From assembly GCA_041612035.1 (NCBI GenBank), contig JBFILX010000136.1, forward strand, positions 1 through 6,279: a DNA stretch of 6,279 bases, read 5' to 3'. How positions within the stretch are numbered: position 1 is the first letter of the stretch; every line of letters begins with the position of its first letter. The notes under the pieces are model-generated. The model was not told where the DNA came from and did no database searches. It was given only the letters and a program-made list of their open reading frames with translations. The stretch comes from SZUA-320 sp041612035. Lineage in GTDB: Bacteria > Gemmatimonadota > Gemmatimonadetes > Gemmatimonadales > GWC2-71-9. Of this stretch, positions 1 to 6,192 are shown in pieces. Both the position numbers and the translations under genes were made by a program.

Positions 1-884
1 AGCCCGCTCACCTTGCCCTGACCCGCGGCGGACGGATGCACCCCGTCCTCCACGTAGTCCGCCCGGTCGTAACACACGCCGCCCCCGTTCCGCACCCCGC
101 CGGCACAGTCGCCCGCCCACAGGTACGGCCCCCACCCGTACCAGACGCCGTCCACCATCCGGTGCTCGCGCAGCCAGCTGTTGAGCGCGTGGCCCTCCTC
201 GTAACTCAACGGCTCCCCGCGCCCCACCGACCCCGCGAACCCGCCATACGTGCGTGACGAGGTGTAGACCGCCTGGACCTGGGGAAACTTCGCCTTCACC
301 CGCGCCGCGAAGGCGCCCAGGTTCCGGTGGAACGCCTCGTAGTCGCTCCCGGCCGCCGGATAGGCCGGCAGCGGCCCGCCGCCCTGCGCCGTGGTGAACT
401 GGTTCGCCGCCTTGTGATAGACCACCCGTACCTGGGCCAGCGTCACCCCGGCCTGCGGGAGCCGCCGCGCCACGCAGTCGTCCCAGAGCGTCCCGTCGAA
501 GGCGGGGTCGATCCACCGCTCGATCGCATGCCCGCCCACCGCGCAGTTCACCACCCGCACCGCCGGGTTCACCTGGCCCGCGTACTGGCCGCGGAGCCGC
601 TGGATGAAGTCGCCGCACTCCTGGCTGGCGTTGCTCATCCCCACGCACACCACCCCGATCACCCCGCCCGACGCCGTCACCACCGGCTCGCCGTTGTCTA
701 CCAGCCGCAGCCAGAGCCCCTTGTAGCTGCCCGGTGTGGCCGTGCCCTCGTCGCCCCGGTCGATGGGGAAGGGCTGCGAGACGTCGAGCCCGGGCGGCGG
801 CCCGTCTCCCACCGCCTCGGTGGGCGGCCCCGAGTCGCACGCTCCGACGAGCACCAGCAGAACCATCAGCAGCGACCCCCGCAT
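1..884 (-). CDS. SGNH/GDSL-like hydrolase, predicted lipoprotein (C-terminus cut by window edge)
   Basis: This reading frame is open from an ATG at 884 to the left edge (294 codons, no stop). The N-terminus, MRGSLLMVLLVLVGAC, is a short lipoprotein signal peptide with a VGAC lipobox and lipidated Cys16, followed by a Gly/Pro-rich linker. Three SGNH-superfamily blocks are visible. Block I is VVCVGMSNASQ, with the likely nucleophile Ser84 in a G-x-S-N context like that of sialate-esterase/CE6-type members rather than classic GDS. Next is VVNCAVGGHAIERW (residues 111-124, Asn113 and Gly117-118). Last is DGVHPSAAGQ with the catalytic Asp280/His283 pair. Six further Cys (80, 90, 114, 137, 260, 271) could pair as disulfides, which fits an exported protein. 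Block V normally lies near the C-terminus, so probably only a few dozen residues are missing. By inference it is an envelope-anchored esterase, perhaps acting on acylated carbohydrate; the substrate is unknown. An alternative start at Met7 would remove the only positive charge of the signal peptide. Confidence 0.82.
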   Translation of the reverse strand, partial: MRGSLLMVLLVLVGACDSGPPTEAVGDGPPPGLDVSQPFPIDRGDEGTATPGSYKGLWLRLVDNGEPVVTASGGVIGVVCVGMSNASQECGDFIQRLRGQYAGQVNPAVRVVNCAVGGHAIERWIDPAFDGTLWDDCVARRLPQAGVTLAQVRVVYHKAANQFTTAQGGGPLPAYPAAGSDYEAFHRNLGAFAARVKAKFPQVQAVYTSSRTYGGFAGSVGRGEPLSYEEGHALNSWLREHRMVDGVWYGWGPYLWAGDCAGGVRNGGGVCYDRADYVEDGVHPSAAGQGKVSG

Positions 885-888
885 ACCG

Positions 889-895
889 CCTCCTC
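889..895 (-). promoter_or_regulatory. Ribosome binding site of the SGNH lipoprotein gene
   Basis: Read on the minus strand, GAGGAGG lies 4 nt before the ATG at 884. It is a near-perfect anti-Shine-Dalgarno match with slightly short spacing. It supports the ATG at 884 over the in-frame ATG at 866. Confidence 0.7.
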
Positions 896-946
896 GTTGC
901 GTCGGGACGACCCCGCTTCCCCTGCTCGGAGACCGCCCACCCGAGG

Positions 947-984
947 CCGGTGTTAAGCACCGGAAGGTGTGGTGCCCGTACCAC
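947..984. repeat. Two adjacent inverted repeats in the divergent intergenic region
   Basis: The first repeat is CCGGTG-ttaag-CACCGG (947-963), with perfect 6-bp arms around an AT-rich centre that stands out in this GC-rich DNA. The second is GTGGT-gcccgt-ACCAC (969-984), with perfect 5-bp arms. They lie between the divergent lipoprotein (ATG at 884) and peptidase (ATG at 1078) genes, where an operator shared by both could sit. Short palindromes occur by chance in GC-rich sequence, so an operator role is only inferred. Confidence 0.3.
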
Positions 985-1019
985 GGCCCCGGAACCCGTC
1001 CCTGCAGGTCTTCCGGACT

Positions 1020-1048
1020 CCGGCAATCCGGGTCGGCCGTCGTATTAT
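1020..1048 (+). promoter_or_regulatory. Candidate promoter for the M20 peptidase
   Basis: TATTAT at 1043-1048 matches the -10 consensus at five of six positions and is the most AT-rich stretch of the intergenic region. At 17-bp spacing the -35 position reads CCGGCA, which matches TTGACA only at GxCA positions (three of six). The implied transcription start near 1055 would leave a short leader of roughly 20-25 nt that contains the GGAG at 1069-1072. Confidence 0.4.
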
Positions 1049-1077
1049 TGCGCGATGCCCATCTTCCCGGAGCCCCG

Positions 1078-2394
1078 ATGCGCTGCGCCCCACTGCTCGT
1101 CCTGACCGTCGCCGGACTCGCCGGGTCACCGGCCCCGGCCCAGCAGCTCTCCGCCGCCGAACGGCGGCTGGTGCGCGCGGTGGACGCGGGGGTGCCCGAC
1201 GCCCTCGCCCTGCTGGAACGCGCCGTCAACATCAACAGCGGGAGCCTGAACCTGGCCGGGGTCCGCGCCACGGGTGACCTCTTCCGGGCGGAGTTCGACC
1301 GGCTCGGGTTCACCACCCGCTGGGCGGACGGCACCCCCTGGAACCGGGCCGGCCACCTGGTCGCGGACTGGCGGGGGAACGGCCGCGGGCCCCGGGTCCT
1401 CTTCATCGGGCACCTCGACACCGTCTTCCCCGAGGACTCGCCGTTCCAGCGCTTCGAGAGGCTCAGCGACAGCACCGCCCGCGGCCCGGGAGCCAGCGAC
1501 ATGAAGGGCGGCAACGTGGTGATGCTGCTGGCCCTCCGCGCGCTCCGCGAGGCGGGCCTGCTCGACCGGGTGCAGGTAACGGCCGTCCTCATCGGCGACG
1601 AGGAAGACAGCGGCCGGCCCTTCAGCCTCTCCCGCAAGGACCTGACCGACGCCGCCGACTGGGCCGACGTCGCCATCGGCTTCGAGGACGGGGACGGCGA
1701 CCCCCGCACCGCGGTGATCGGCCGCCGGGGCTACACCGGCTGGACCCTGCGCACCGCGGGTCGGCCGGCCCACTCGTCCCAGGTCTTCCGCGGCGACATC
1801 GGGAGCGGCGCCATCTACGAGGCGGCCCGGATTCTCACCGCCTGGCACGACTCGCTCTCCGCCGAGCCCAACCTGACCTTCAATCCGGGCGTGATGGTGG
1901 GGGGGACCACGATCGGGTTCGACGGGGTGGAGAGCCGGGGGACCGCGTTCGGGAAGTCGAACGTGGTGGCGGAAAGTACGGTGGTGGCGGGCGACCTCCG
2001 GACCCTGACGCCCGAACAGCTGGCCCGCGCCAAGGAGGCGATGGCCCGGATCGCGTCGCGGCACCTGCCGCAGGCCTCCGCCACCCTCACCTTCGACGAC
2101 GGGTACCCGCCTCTGGCCCCGACCGACGGCAACCGGCGTCTCCTGGCGCTCTACGACGAGGCCAGCCGCGCCGTGGGCGGCGGGCCCGTGACCGCGGTGG
2201 ATCCGGCCCGCGCGGGCGCCGCCGACGTGTCGTTCACCGCCGGACGAGTGGCGATGGCGCTCGACGGGGTGGGACTGATGGGGACGGGGGGCCACACCGT
2301 GCAGGAGACCGCCGACCTGCGTACCCTGCCGCTGCAGGCCAGGCGGGTCGCGGTCCTGCTGGCCCGCCTGGCCGCGGCACGGCTCGGGCCCTAG
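1078..2394 (+). CDS. Exported M20 family metallopeptidase, carboxypeptidase G2-like
   Basis: This 438-residue protein is predicted to be a secreted di-zinc exopeptidase or amidohydrolase that cleaves C-terminal residues or acyl-amino acids outside the cytoplasm. The ATG at 1078 is chosen because GGAG (1069-1072) lies 5 nt upstream and translation begins with a signal peptide, MRCAPLLVLTVAGLAGSPAPA, likely cleaved after Ala21 (A-P-A). The frame is open further upstream, but that extension is not signal-like. M20 motifs are complete: FIGHLDTVF (His112, Asp114), GPGASDMKGG (bridging Asp141), IGDEEDSG (general base Glu175, ligand Glu176), GFEDGDG (ligand Glu203 or Asp204), RPAHSSQ in the dimerisation (lid) domain of about 215-330, and GTGGHTVQE (ligand His406). 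Length is close to CPG2 (415 residues). The substrate cannot be read from sequence; glutamyl or dipeptide conjugates are only family-based guesses. Its neighbours are a divergent lipoprotein gene and a convergent kinase gene. Confidence 0.92.
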   Translation: MRCAPLLVLTVAGLAGSPAPAQQLSAAERRLVRAVDAGVPDALALLERAVNINSGSLNLAGVRATGDLFRAEFDRLGFTTRWADGTPWNRAGHLVADWRGNGRGPRVLFIGHLDTVFPEDSPFQRFERLSDSTARGPGASDMKGGNVVMLLALRALREAGLLDRVQVTAVLIGDEEDSGRPFSLSRKDLTDAADWADVAIGFEDGDGDPRTAVIGRRGYTGWTLRTAGRPAHSSQVFRGDIGSGAIYEAARILTAWHDSLSAEPNLTFNPGVMVGGTTIGFDGVESRGTAFGKSNVVAESTVVAGDLRTLTPEQLARAKEAMARIASRHLPQASATLTFDDGYPPLAPTDGNRRLLALYDEASRAVGGGPVTAVDPARAGAADVSFTAGRVAMALDGVGLMGTGGHTVQETADLRTLPLQARRVAVLLARLAAARLGP

Positions 2395-2401
2395 GCGGTC
2401 C

Positions 2402-5347
2402 TCACCCCGCCAGGAGCCGGTCGAAGCGGGGATTGCCCCGGAGCGGGTCGAACGCGGGGTCGATGCGGAGCCACCCGGGCGACAGGAAGTAGGGAATCCG
2501 GAGCAGTTCCTCGAGCCGGTCGAGCGCCAGGCCGTGCTCTCCCACCATGATGTAGATCCGCACCAGCTGGTGCAGCATGTAGGGGCCGTTCCGGGCGTCC
2601 CGGCTCACCGGCAGGAGCGACACGCCCCGCTCCCCCTCCGCGATGGCTTCCGCCTTCCGGCCCATGTAGGCCAGGGCCAGCCCGTTGAGCACGTGCAGCT
2701 GGGCGTCGTCGGGTGCCTCGCGGAGCTGGACCTCGAACGCCATCCGGGCGGTGTCGGCGTAGGCCCGGGCCCGCGCCCGGTCGTTCCGGTGCCAGTAGGT
2801 CTGCATGAACACCGACCCCCAGGCGGCCGGGTCGTCGAAGAAGGCCGAGGGCGGCAACCGGAGCAGGATCCGCTGCTGGGCGTCGTCCAGCACCCAGTAC
2901 AGGTCGAAGTAGGTGGCGAAGTAGGCCACCAGCGCCGGTTCGGCGAGGGTGCCCGGGGCGTTCTTCACCACCCGCCGCGCCCCGGCCAGATCGCCCTGGG
3001 CCAGGTAGATCATGGCGAAGTGCTCCACCACGTTGGCATCGCCCGGTGAGAGCGCCATGGCCTCGTTGGCGGCCGCCAGCGCCTCGGGATACCGACGCAG
3101 GAAGGTGAGCAGCCGGGCCACCTCGGTGACGGTGCGGACGGAACGTGGGTCCAGCCGCCGGGCCCGTTCCAGGTGACCCAGCGCCTCGTCCCATCGGCCC
3201 AGCACCTGTTCCAGGCTCGCCGCCTCGGTGAGAATTTCGGGGTCGTTGGGTCGGGCCCGGAGCGCCCGGGCCATGTGCTCCTCCGCCTTGAGCGGGTCCT
3301 TCTCCACGCTCACGAAGTAGCTCGCCATGGCCAGATGGCCGGCCGCACCGCCCTGATCGAGGGCGAGGGCGCGCCGGCCCGCCTCGCGGGCCCGCGCCGC
3401 GATGACGGGATCGGGTGTCCCGTTGAAGTAGAGGGTCCCGAGTCGCTGGCTGAGCCGCGCCCAGGCCACGGCGAAGGTCGAGTCGAGGGCCGCGGCCTGT
3501 TCGTAGTATCCCGACGCGGCCTTGAGCGTGGCCGGGTCGTTGGCCGTGAGGGCCTCGCCCTTCAGGTAGAGGTCGTACGCCGCGATGTTGGTGGTGGGCC
3601 GCCGGGCCAGCTGCCGCTCTTCGTTCTGACCCAGCACCACGCCGAGCGCCGCGGCCACCCGGGTGGCGATGGTGGTCTGCACCTGGAAGACGTCGGTGAC
3701 GTCGGCGTCGAAGGTCTGCTGCCAGGTGGCGGTCCCCGTCCGGGCGTCGATCAGCTCCGGCACCAGCTGCACCCGGCCCCCTCCGGCGCCGGCCTTCGAC
3801 CACCGGACCGTGGCGGTGAGCAGGTGGGTGACTCCCAGCTCCCGCCCGACCTCCTGGAGCGACTTGGTGGTGGCCCGATACTGATCCGAGCTGGCCCGCG
3901 CCGTGACCTGCAGACCGGGCAGCGAGGTCAGCCGTCCCCGCACCTCGTCCGTGATCCCGTCCGCGAAGTAGGCGTCGTCCGGGGCGCCCCGGTTCTCGAA
4001 CGGCAGCACCGCGACCCGGATGCCGGTCCCGTCGCCGAGGCCCCCGCCCGGCCCCCGGACGATGAGCCCGGTGGCCACCAGGCCCCAGAGCGCGAGCGCC
4101 AGCACCCCGCCCGCGGTGAACAGGCGCCAGGTGAAGAACCGCCCCAGCCCCGGGGTCGGATGACCGGCCCGGCGCCGGGCCTCCATCCGGGCCGTGGTGA
4201 CCAGCACCCCGGCGCCGATCGCGATCAGGACCGCGGCCAGCCCCAGGGTCCAGGCCGGGAGGCCCCACTGGCGCACCAGGTTGAAGACCACGAACAGCGC
4301 GACCGCCGACCCGCCGGCGAAGAAGCTCCACGCCTTGGTGAGCGACGGGGGTTCGTACTCCAGGGCCGGCCGGGCTCCGCTGCGCACCGCGTCGAGGGCG
4401 GTGCCCAGTGCCTCGGCCAGGGCCGCTGCGGTGGGGTACCGGTCGGCGGGGCTCTTGGCCAGCGAGCGCCTGACCGCCGCCTCCACCTGGGGCGAGACCC
4501 CCTCCCGGGCGAGCGACAGGGGCCGGGCCGTCTCGGTCATGCTCCGCGCCATGATGGCCTGCGGGGTGGGGCCGGTGAACGGGGGCTCGCCCGCGATCAT
4601 CTCGTAGAGCACCGCGCCGACCGCGTACACGTCGGCCCGGCCATCCACCTCTGCCACGCCGCTGGCCTGTTCCGGGCTCATGTAGTGCGGGGTGCCCACC
4701 GCGAGCCCGGTCCGGGTCAGGGTCTGGCCCGAGTCCAGGGCCCGGGCGATGCCGAAGTCGGCCACCAGGGCGTGACCGGCGTTCAGCAGGATGTTGGCGG
4801 GCTTGATGTCGCGGTGAATGATGCCGGCCGTGTGGGCGTGCGCCAGGGCTTCCGCCACCTCGCGGGCCAGCCGCACCGCCTCGTCCACCGACAGCTGGCC
4901 CTCCCGGCGCAGGCGGGCCTCGAGCGACTCGCCCTCCACGAACGGCATGACGTAGTAGAGCACCCCGCCTTCGGCGCCCGAGTCGTACATCGGGAGGATG
5001 TGGGGATGGTTGAGCCGGGCCGCGATCTCGACTTCGCGCAGGAACCGGTCGGCGCCCAGGGTGGCCGCCAGTTCCGGCCGCATCACCTTCACGGCCACGC
5101 GCCGGTGGTGCTTCAGGTCCTCCGCCAGGTAGACGGTGGCCATCCCGCCCTCGCCCAGCACCCGCTCGACCCGGTAGCGCTGGCCCAGCGCGTCACGGAC
5201 CTTGGCCACCTCCACCGCCCCCGTGGGCGCGGCGCGCGGAGGCACCCCCGGGTCGGGCGGGGTGGCCATGCCGCACTGGAGGCAGAACTGGGCCTCCTCG
5301 GGCAGCGGCGTCTGGCAGGCGGGACAGGCGCGGGTGGCGCTGGGCAA
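2402..5347 (-). CDS. Transmembrane Ser/Thr protein kinase with N-terminal zinc ribbon, TolB-N-like domain and TPRs
   Basis: This 981-residue protein starts at TTG 5347, supported by GGAG (5353-5356) 5 nt upstream and by an intact zinc ribbon (Cys8, 11, 22, 25; CxxC-x10-CxxC) that the next in-frame ATG (Met27) would lose. The Hanks-type kinase domain spans about 58-315. It has the P-loop GEGGMATVYLA (65-75), Lys87, HRDIKPAN (Asp180, Asn185), DFG (197-199), an activation loop with Thr209, 211, 213 and 219, and SPE (224-226). All catalytic residues are present, so it should be active. Three hydrophobic segments follow (about 340-358, 366-386, 409-430), placing the C-terminal half outside the cytoplasm. 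Residues 443-570 (IRVAVLPFENRG, FADGITDEV, GVTHLLTATVR) resemble the TolB-N/FlgO-like domain of COG5616. About eight TPR-like units follow (about 588-798 and 882-952). Inferred role: a sensor kinase whose TPR region binds an extracytoplasmic partner. Its targets are unknown. Confidence 0.93.
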   Translation of the reverse strand: MPSATRACPACQTPLPEEAQFCLQCGMATPPDPGVPPRAAPTGAVEVAKVRDALGQRYRVERVLGEGGMATVYLAEDLKHHRRVAVKVMRPELAATLGADRFLREVEIAARLNHPHILPMYDSGAEGGVLYYVMPFVEGESLEARLRREGQLSVDEAVRLAREVAEALAHAHTAGIIHRDIKPANILLNAGHALVADFGIARALDSGQTLTRTGLAVGTPHYMSPEQASGVAEVDGRADVYAVGAVLYEMIAGEPPFTGPTPQAIMARSMTETARPLSLAREGVSPQVEAAVRRSLAKSPADRYPTAAALAEALGTALDAVRSGARPALEYEPPSLTKAWSFFAGGSAVALFVVFNLVRQWGLPAWTLGLAAVLIAIGAGVLVTTARMEARRRAGHPTPGLGRFFTWRLFTAGGVLALALWGLVATGLIVRGPGGGLGDGTGIRVAVLPFENRGAPDDAYFADGITDEVRGRLTSLPGLQVTARASSDQYRATTKSLQEVGRELGVTHLLTATVRWSKAGAGGGRVQLVPELIDARTGTATWQQTFDADVTDVFQVQTTIATRVAAALGVVLGQNEERQLARRPTTNIAAYDLYLKGEALTANDPATLKAASGYYEQAAALDSTFAVAWARLSQRLGTLYFNGTPDPVIAARAREAGRRALALDQGGAAGHLAMASYFVSVEKDPLKAEEHMARALRARPNDPEILTEAASLEQVLGRWDEALGHLERARRLDPRSVRTVTEVARLLTFLRRYPEALAAANEAMALSPGDANVVEHFAMIYLAQGDLAGARRVVKNAPGTLAEPALVAYFATYFDLYWVLDDAQQRILLRLPPSAFFDDPAAWGSVFMQTYWHRNDRARARAYADTARMAFEVQLREAPDDAQLHVLNGLALAYMGRKAEAIAEGERGVSLLPVSRDARNGPYMLHQLVRIYIMVGEHGLALDRLEELLRIPYFLSPGWLRIDPAFDPLRGNPRFDRLLAG

Positions 5348-5388
5348 GCGGGCTCCGGGAAAAGTGACCGTGGTTGATCGGGAGCCGC

Positions 5389-5418
5389 ATTATGCTCGCC
5401 TCGACCCGGCGCGAGCAA
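5389..5418 (-). promoter_or_regulatory. Candidate promoter of the kinase gene
   Basis: On the minus strand TTGCTC (5413-5418) is followed after 18 bp by CATAAT (5389-5394). The -10 matches five of six consensus positions and the -35 matches the TTG half. The predicted start near 5382 gives a leader of about 35 nt before the TTG start codon. The site lies in the 122-bp gap after the DUF3303 gene and suggests the kinase can be transcribed independently of it. Confidence 0.5.
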
Positions 5419-5469
5419 GGCCGAAACCTCCGGGAGAGGCCGACCCTGCGCGCCCGGGGACGGGGTACG

Positions 5470-5760
5470 CTAGGCCTTCCGCTTCCGGCCCAGCGCCCGG
5501 GCCTCGGCGTCGTCGAGCACCGGGGTGACTTCGACGTCGAGAATGGCGTTCCAGTTGAGCAGCCAGTTGGAGAGCGCCTTCGGGTCGCTGGTCTCGGCGA
5601 TCGCGACGCCGGTGAACCCGATCACGTCGTGCCAGCGGCCGATGAGCTTCACCTTGTCGCCCAGGTCCTTCTTGTCGTCGGCCGGGGTCATCGCGCTGAA
5701 GGCCGTGAAGGCCTCGTGCCGCTGGTCTTCGTGCACCCGCCACTGTACCAGGAATTTCAT
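5470..5760 (-). CDS. DUF3303 family small protein
   Basis: This 96-residue cytoplasmic protein begins MKFLVQWRVHEDQRHEAF and contains KLIGRWHDVIGFTGVAIAE (residues 39-57) and LLNWNAILDVEVTPVLDDAEA (67-87, quoted here for its key W-N-x-x-L-D-x-E-V-T-P-V pattern). These are the hallmark blocks of DUF3303 (unknown function), recognised from memory of the family. The alternating beta/helix pattern and the RWHD motif are compatible with a small ferredoxin-like alpha/beta fold, but that is inference. Start choice: AGGAG (5767-5771) lies 6 nt before the ATG at 5760, an ideal ribosome binding site. The same frame stays open to the right edge, but that extension is Arg/Pro/Ser-rich and looks non-coding. 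The length is typical of the family. The C-terminus is basic (GRKRKA). The kinase lies 122 bp downstream on the same strand; no functional link is shown. Confidence 0.88.
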   Translation of the reverse strand: MKFLVQWRVHEDQRHEAFTAFSAMTPADDKKDLGDKVKLIGRWHDVIGFTGVAIAETSDPKALSNWLLNWNAILDVEVTPVLDDAEARALGRKRKA

Positions 5761-5783
5761 CAGGTTCTCCTGCTGAGGATGAC

Positions 5784-5813
5784 GGGACACCGGCGCCGGA
5801 TGCGCCGGTGCCC
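5784..5813 (-). promoter_or_regulatory. GC-rich hairpin in the leader of the DUF3303 gene
   Basis: CACCGGCGC (5788-5796) and GCGCCGGTG (5802-5810) form a perfect 9-bp stem with a 5-nt loop. Three further G-C pairs (5784-5786 with 5811-5813) extend it past a single bulged base. It ends 12 bp upstream of the AGGAG of the DUF3303 gene. On the minus strand no T-run follows, so it does not look like a standard intrinsic terminator. A role in leader stability or control of translation is inferred. Confidence 0.45.
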
Positions 5814-5820
5814 GCCTCGC

Positions 5821-5826
5821 AGGATA
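5821..5826 (-). promoter_or_regulatory. Weak candidate -10 element upstream of DUF3303
   Basis: TATCCT on the minus strand matches four of six -10 positions. At 17-bp spacing the -35 position (5844-5849) reads ACCCGG, which is not consensus-like. If it is used, transcription would start near 5814, putting the leader hairpin at the extreme 5' end of the mRNA. Confidence 0.2.
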
Positions 5827-5835
5827 GTCACGACC

Positions 5836-5856
5836 CCGGGGTTCCGGGTACCCCGG
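5836..5856. repeat. Inverted repeat downstream of the coding-like fragment
   Basis: CCGGGGT (5836-5842) and ACCCCGG (5850-5856) are perfect 7-bp arms around a 7-nt loop. The repeat lies 17 bp past the stop codon of the fragment at 5873 and just upstream of the DUF3303 candidate -10. It could be a terminator stem for the fragment's transcript, though no T-run follows on the minus strand, or an operator for DUF3303. Chance occurrence is possible at this GC content. Confidence 0.3.
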
Positions 5857-5872
5857 CGAACGGCCCCGGGGG

Positions 5873-6033
5873 CTATCGCGACGGGTCCAGCAGGACGGTG
5901 ATCCGGTGGGCCACGTCCGCCAGGTGCGTCCGCGTGAACCGGTCGCCGCTGCGCTCGGCGCCCGCCCGCGCCTGACGGCGGACCTCCTCGAGCTGGGCCC
6001 GCCCGCCGCCGGCGCCGGGGGCTCCTCAGTCAT
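5873..6033 (-). pseudogene. Small coding-like ORF, apparently frameshifted or a C-terminal remnant
   Basis: On the minus strand a 50-codon frame ending at TAG 5873-5875 reads QLEEVRRQARAGAERSGD followed by RFTRTHLADVAHRITVLLDP. It is helical and charged, and 38 of the 40 codons from that Gln onward end in G or C, as in the real genes nearby. It has no ATG, GTG or TTG near its beginning; an in-frame TGA lies at 6026-6028. In another frame an ATG at 6033 gives MTEEPPAPAAGG, a plausible N-terminus. The two join if one base is added, or the ribosome slips -1, near the G/C run at 5998-6008, giving a protein of about 53 residues. The alternative is the tail of a decayed larger protein; the TRxHLxDxxxRIxxxLDP ending recalls C-termini of some large zinc metalloproteases (weak recollection). 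No Shine-Dalgarno sequence precedes the ATG. Function unknown. Confidence 0.4.
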
Positions 6034-6154
6034 CAGCGTCGTGACCCGACGGCGGCGAGAGCCGCCCGGACGAAGGGAAATCGCAAAGGGTCGGAATCGA
6101 GCTCGGGTGGATGGACGCGGAACGCCGTGGAAAGTGGGCCGGACCAGGGGCGCT

Positions 6155-6182
6155 TTGCCACCGTGCCCGATTCCGGCATACC
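6155..6182 (+). promoter_or_regulatory. Candidate promoter giving a near-leaderless transcript
   Basis: TTGCCA at 6155-6160 matches the -35 consensus at five of six positions. CATACC at 6177-6182, after 16 bp, matches the -10 at three of six. Transcription would start around 6188-6190, only a few bases before the ATG at 6193, where no Shine-Dalgarno sequence is visible. Confidence 0.35.
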
Positions 6183-6192
6183 TTCCCGCTCC

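Noticed and set aside
327..956. 209-codon plus-strand ORF across the lipoprotein gene
   Set aside because: The minus strand has a signal peptide, a ribosome binding site and SGNH motifs. The plus frame is His/Arg/Pro-rich shadow.
736..1077. N-terminal extension of the peptidase frame upstream of 1078
   Set aside because: The extension covers the lipoprotein start and the divergent promoter region, and it would bury the signal peptide 114 residues inside the protein.
1126..2295. 389-codon minus-strand ORF antisense to the M20 peptidase
   Set aside because: It overlaps a gene with all M20 catalytic motifs, and its own translation is repetitive and lacks any family motif.
2391..4331. 646-codon minus-strand ORF overlapping the kinase in another frame
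   Set aside because: It is Gly/Arg/Ala/Pro-rich low-complexity sequence without recognisable motifs, a frame shadow of the kinase.
3173..5377. 734-codon plus-strand ORF opposite the kinase
   Set aside because: Its His/Gly/Arg/Pro-rich composition is typical of the antisense frame of a GC-rich gene, and the minus-strand kinase has complete, unambiguous domains.
5395..5469. Possible terminator between DUF3303 and the kinase
   Set aside because: Only 4-5-bp imperfect stems (CCTC...GAGG type) with no clear T-run were found, which is too weak to call.
6037..6051. CGTCG-tgacc-CGACG inverted repeat just upstream of the fragment's ATG
   Set aside because: The 5-bp arms are expected by chance at this GC content, and nothing else supports a function.
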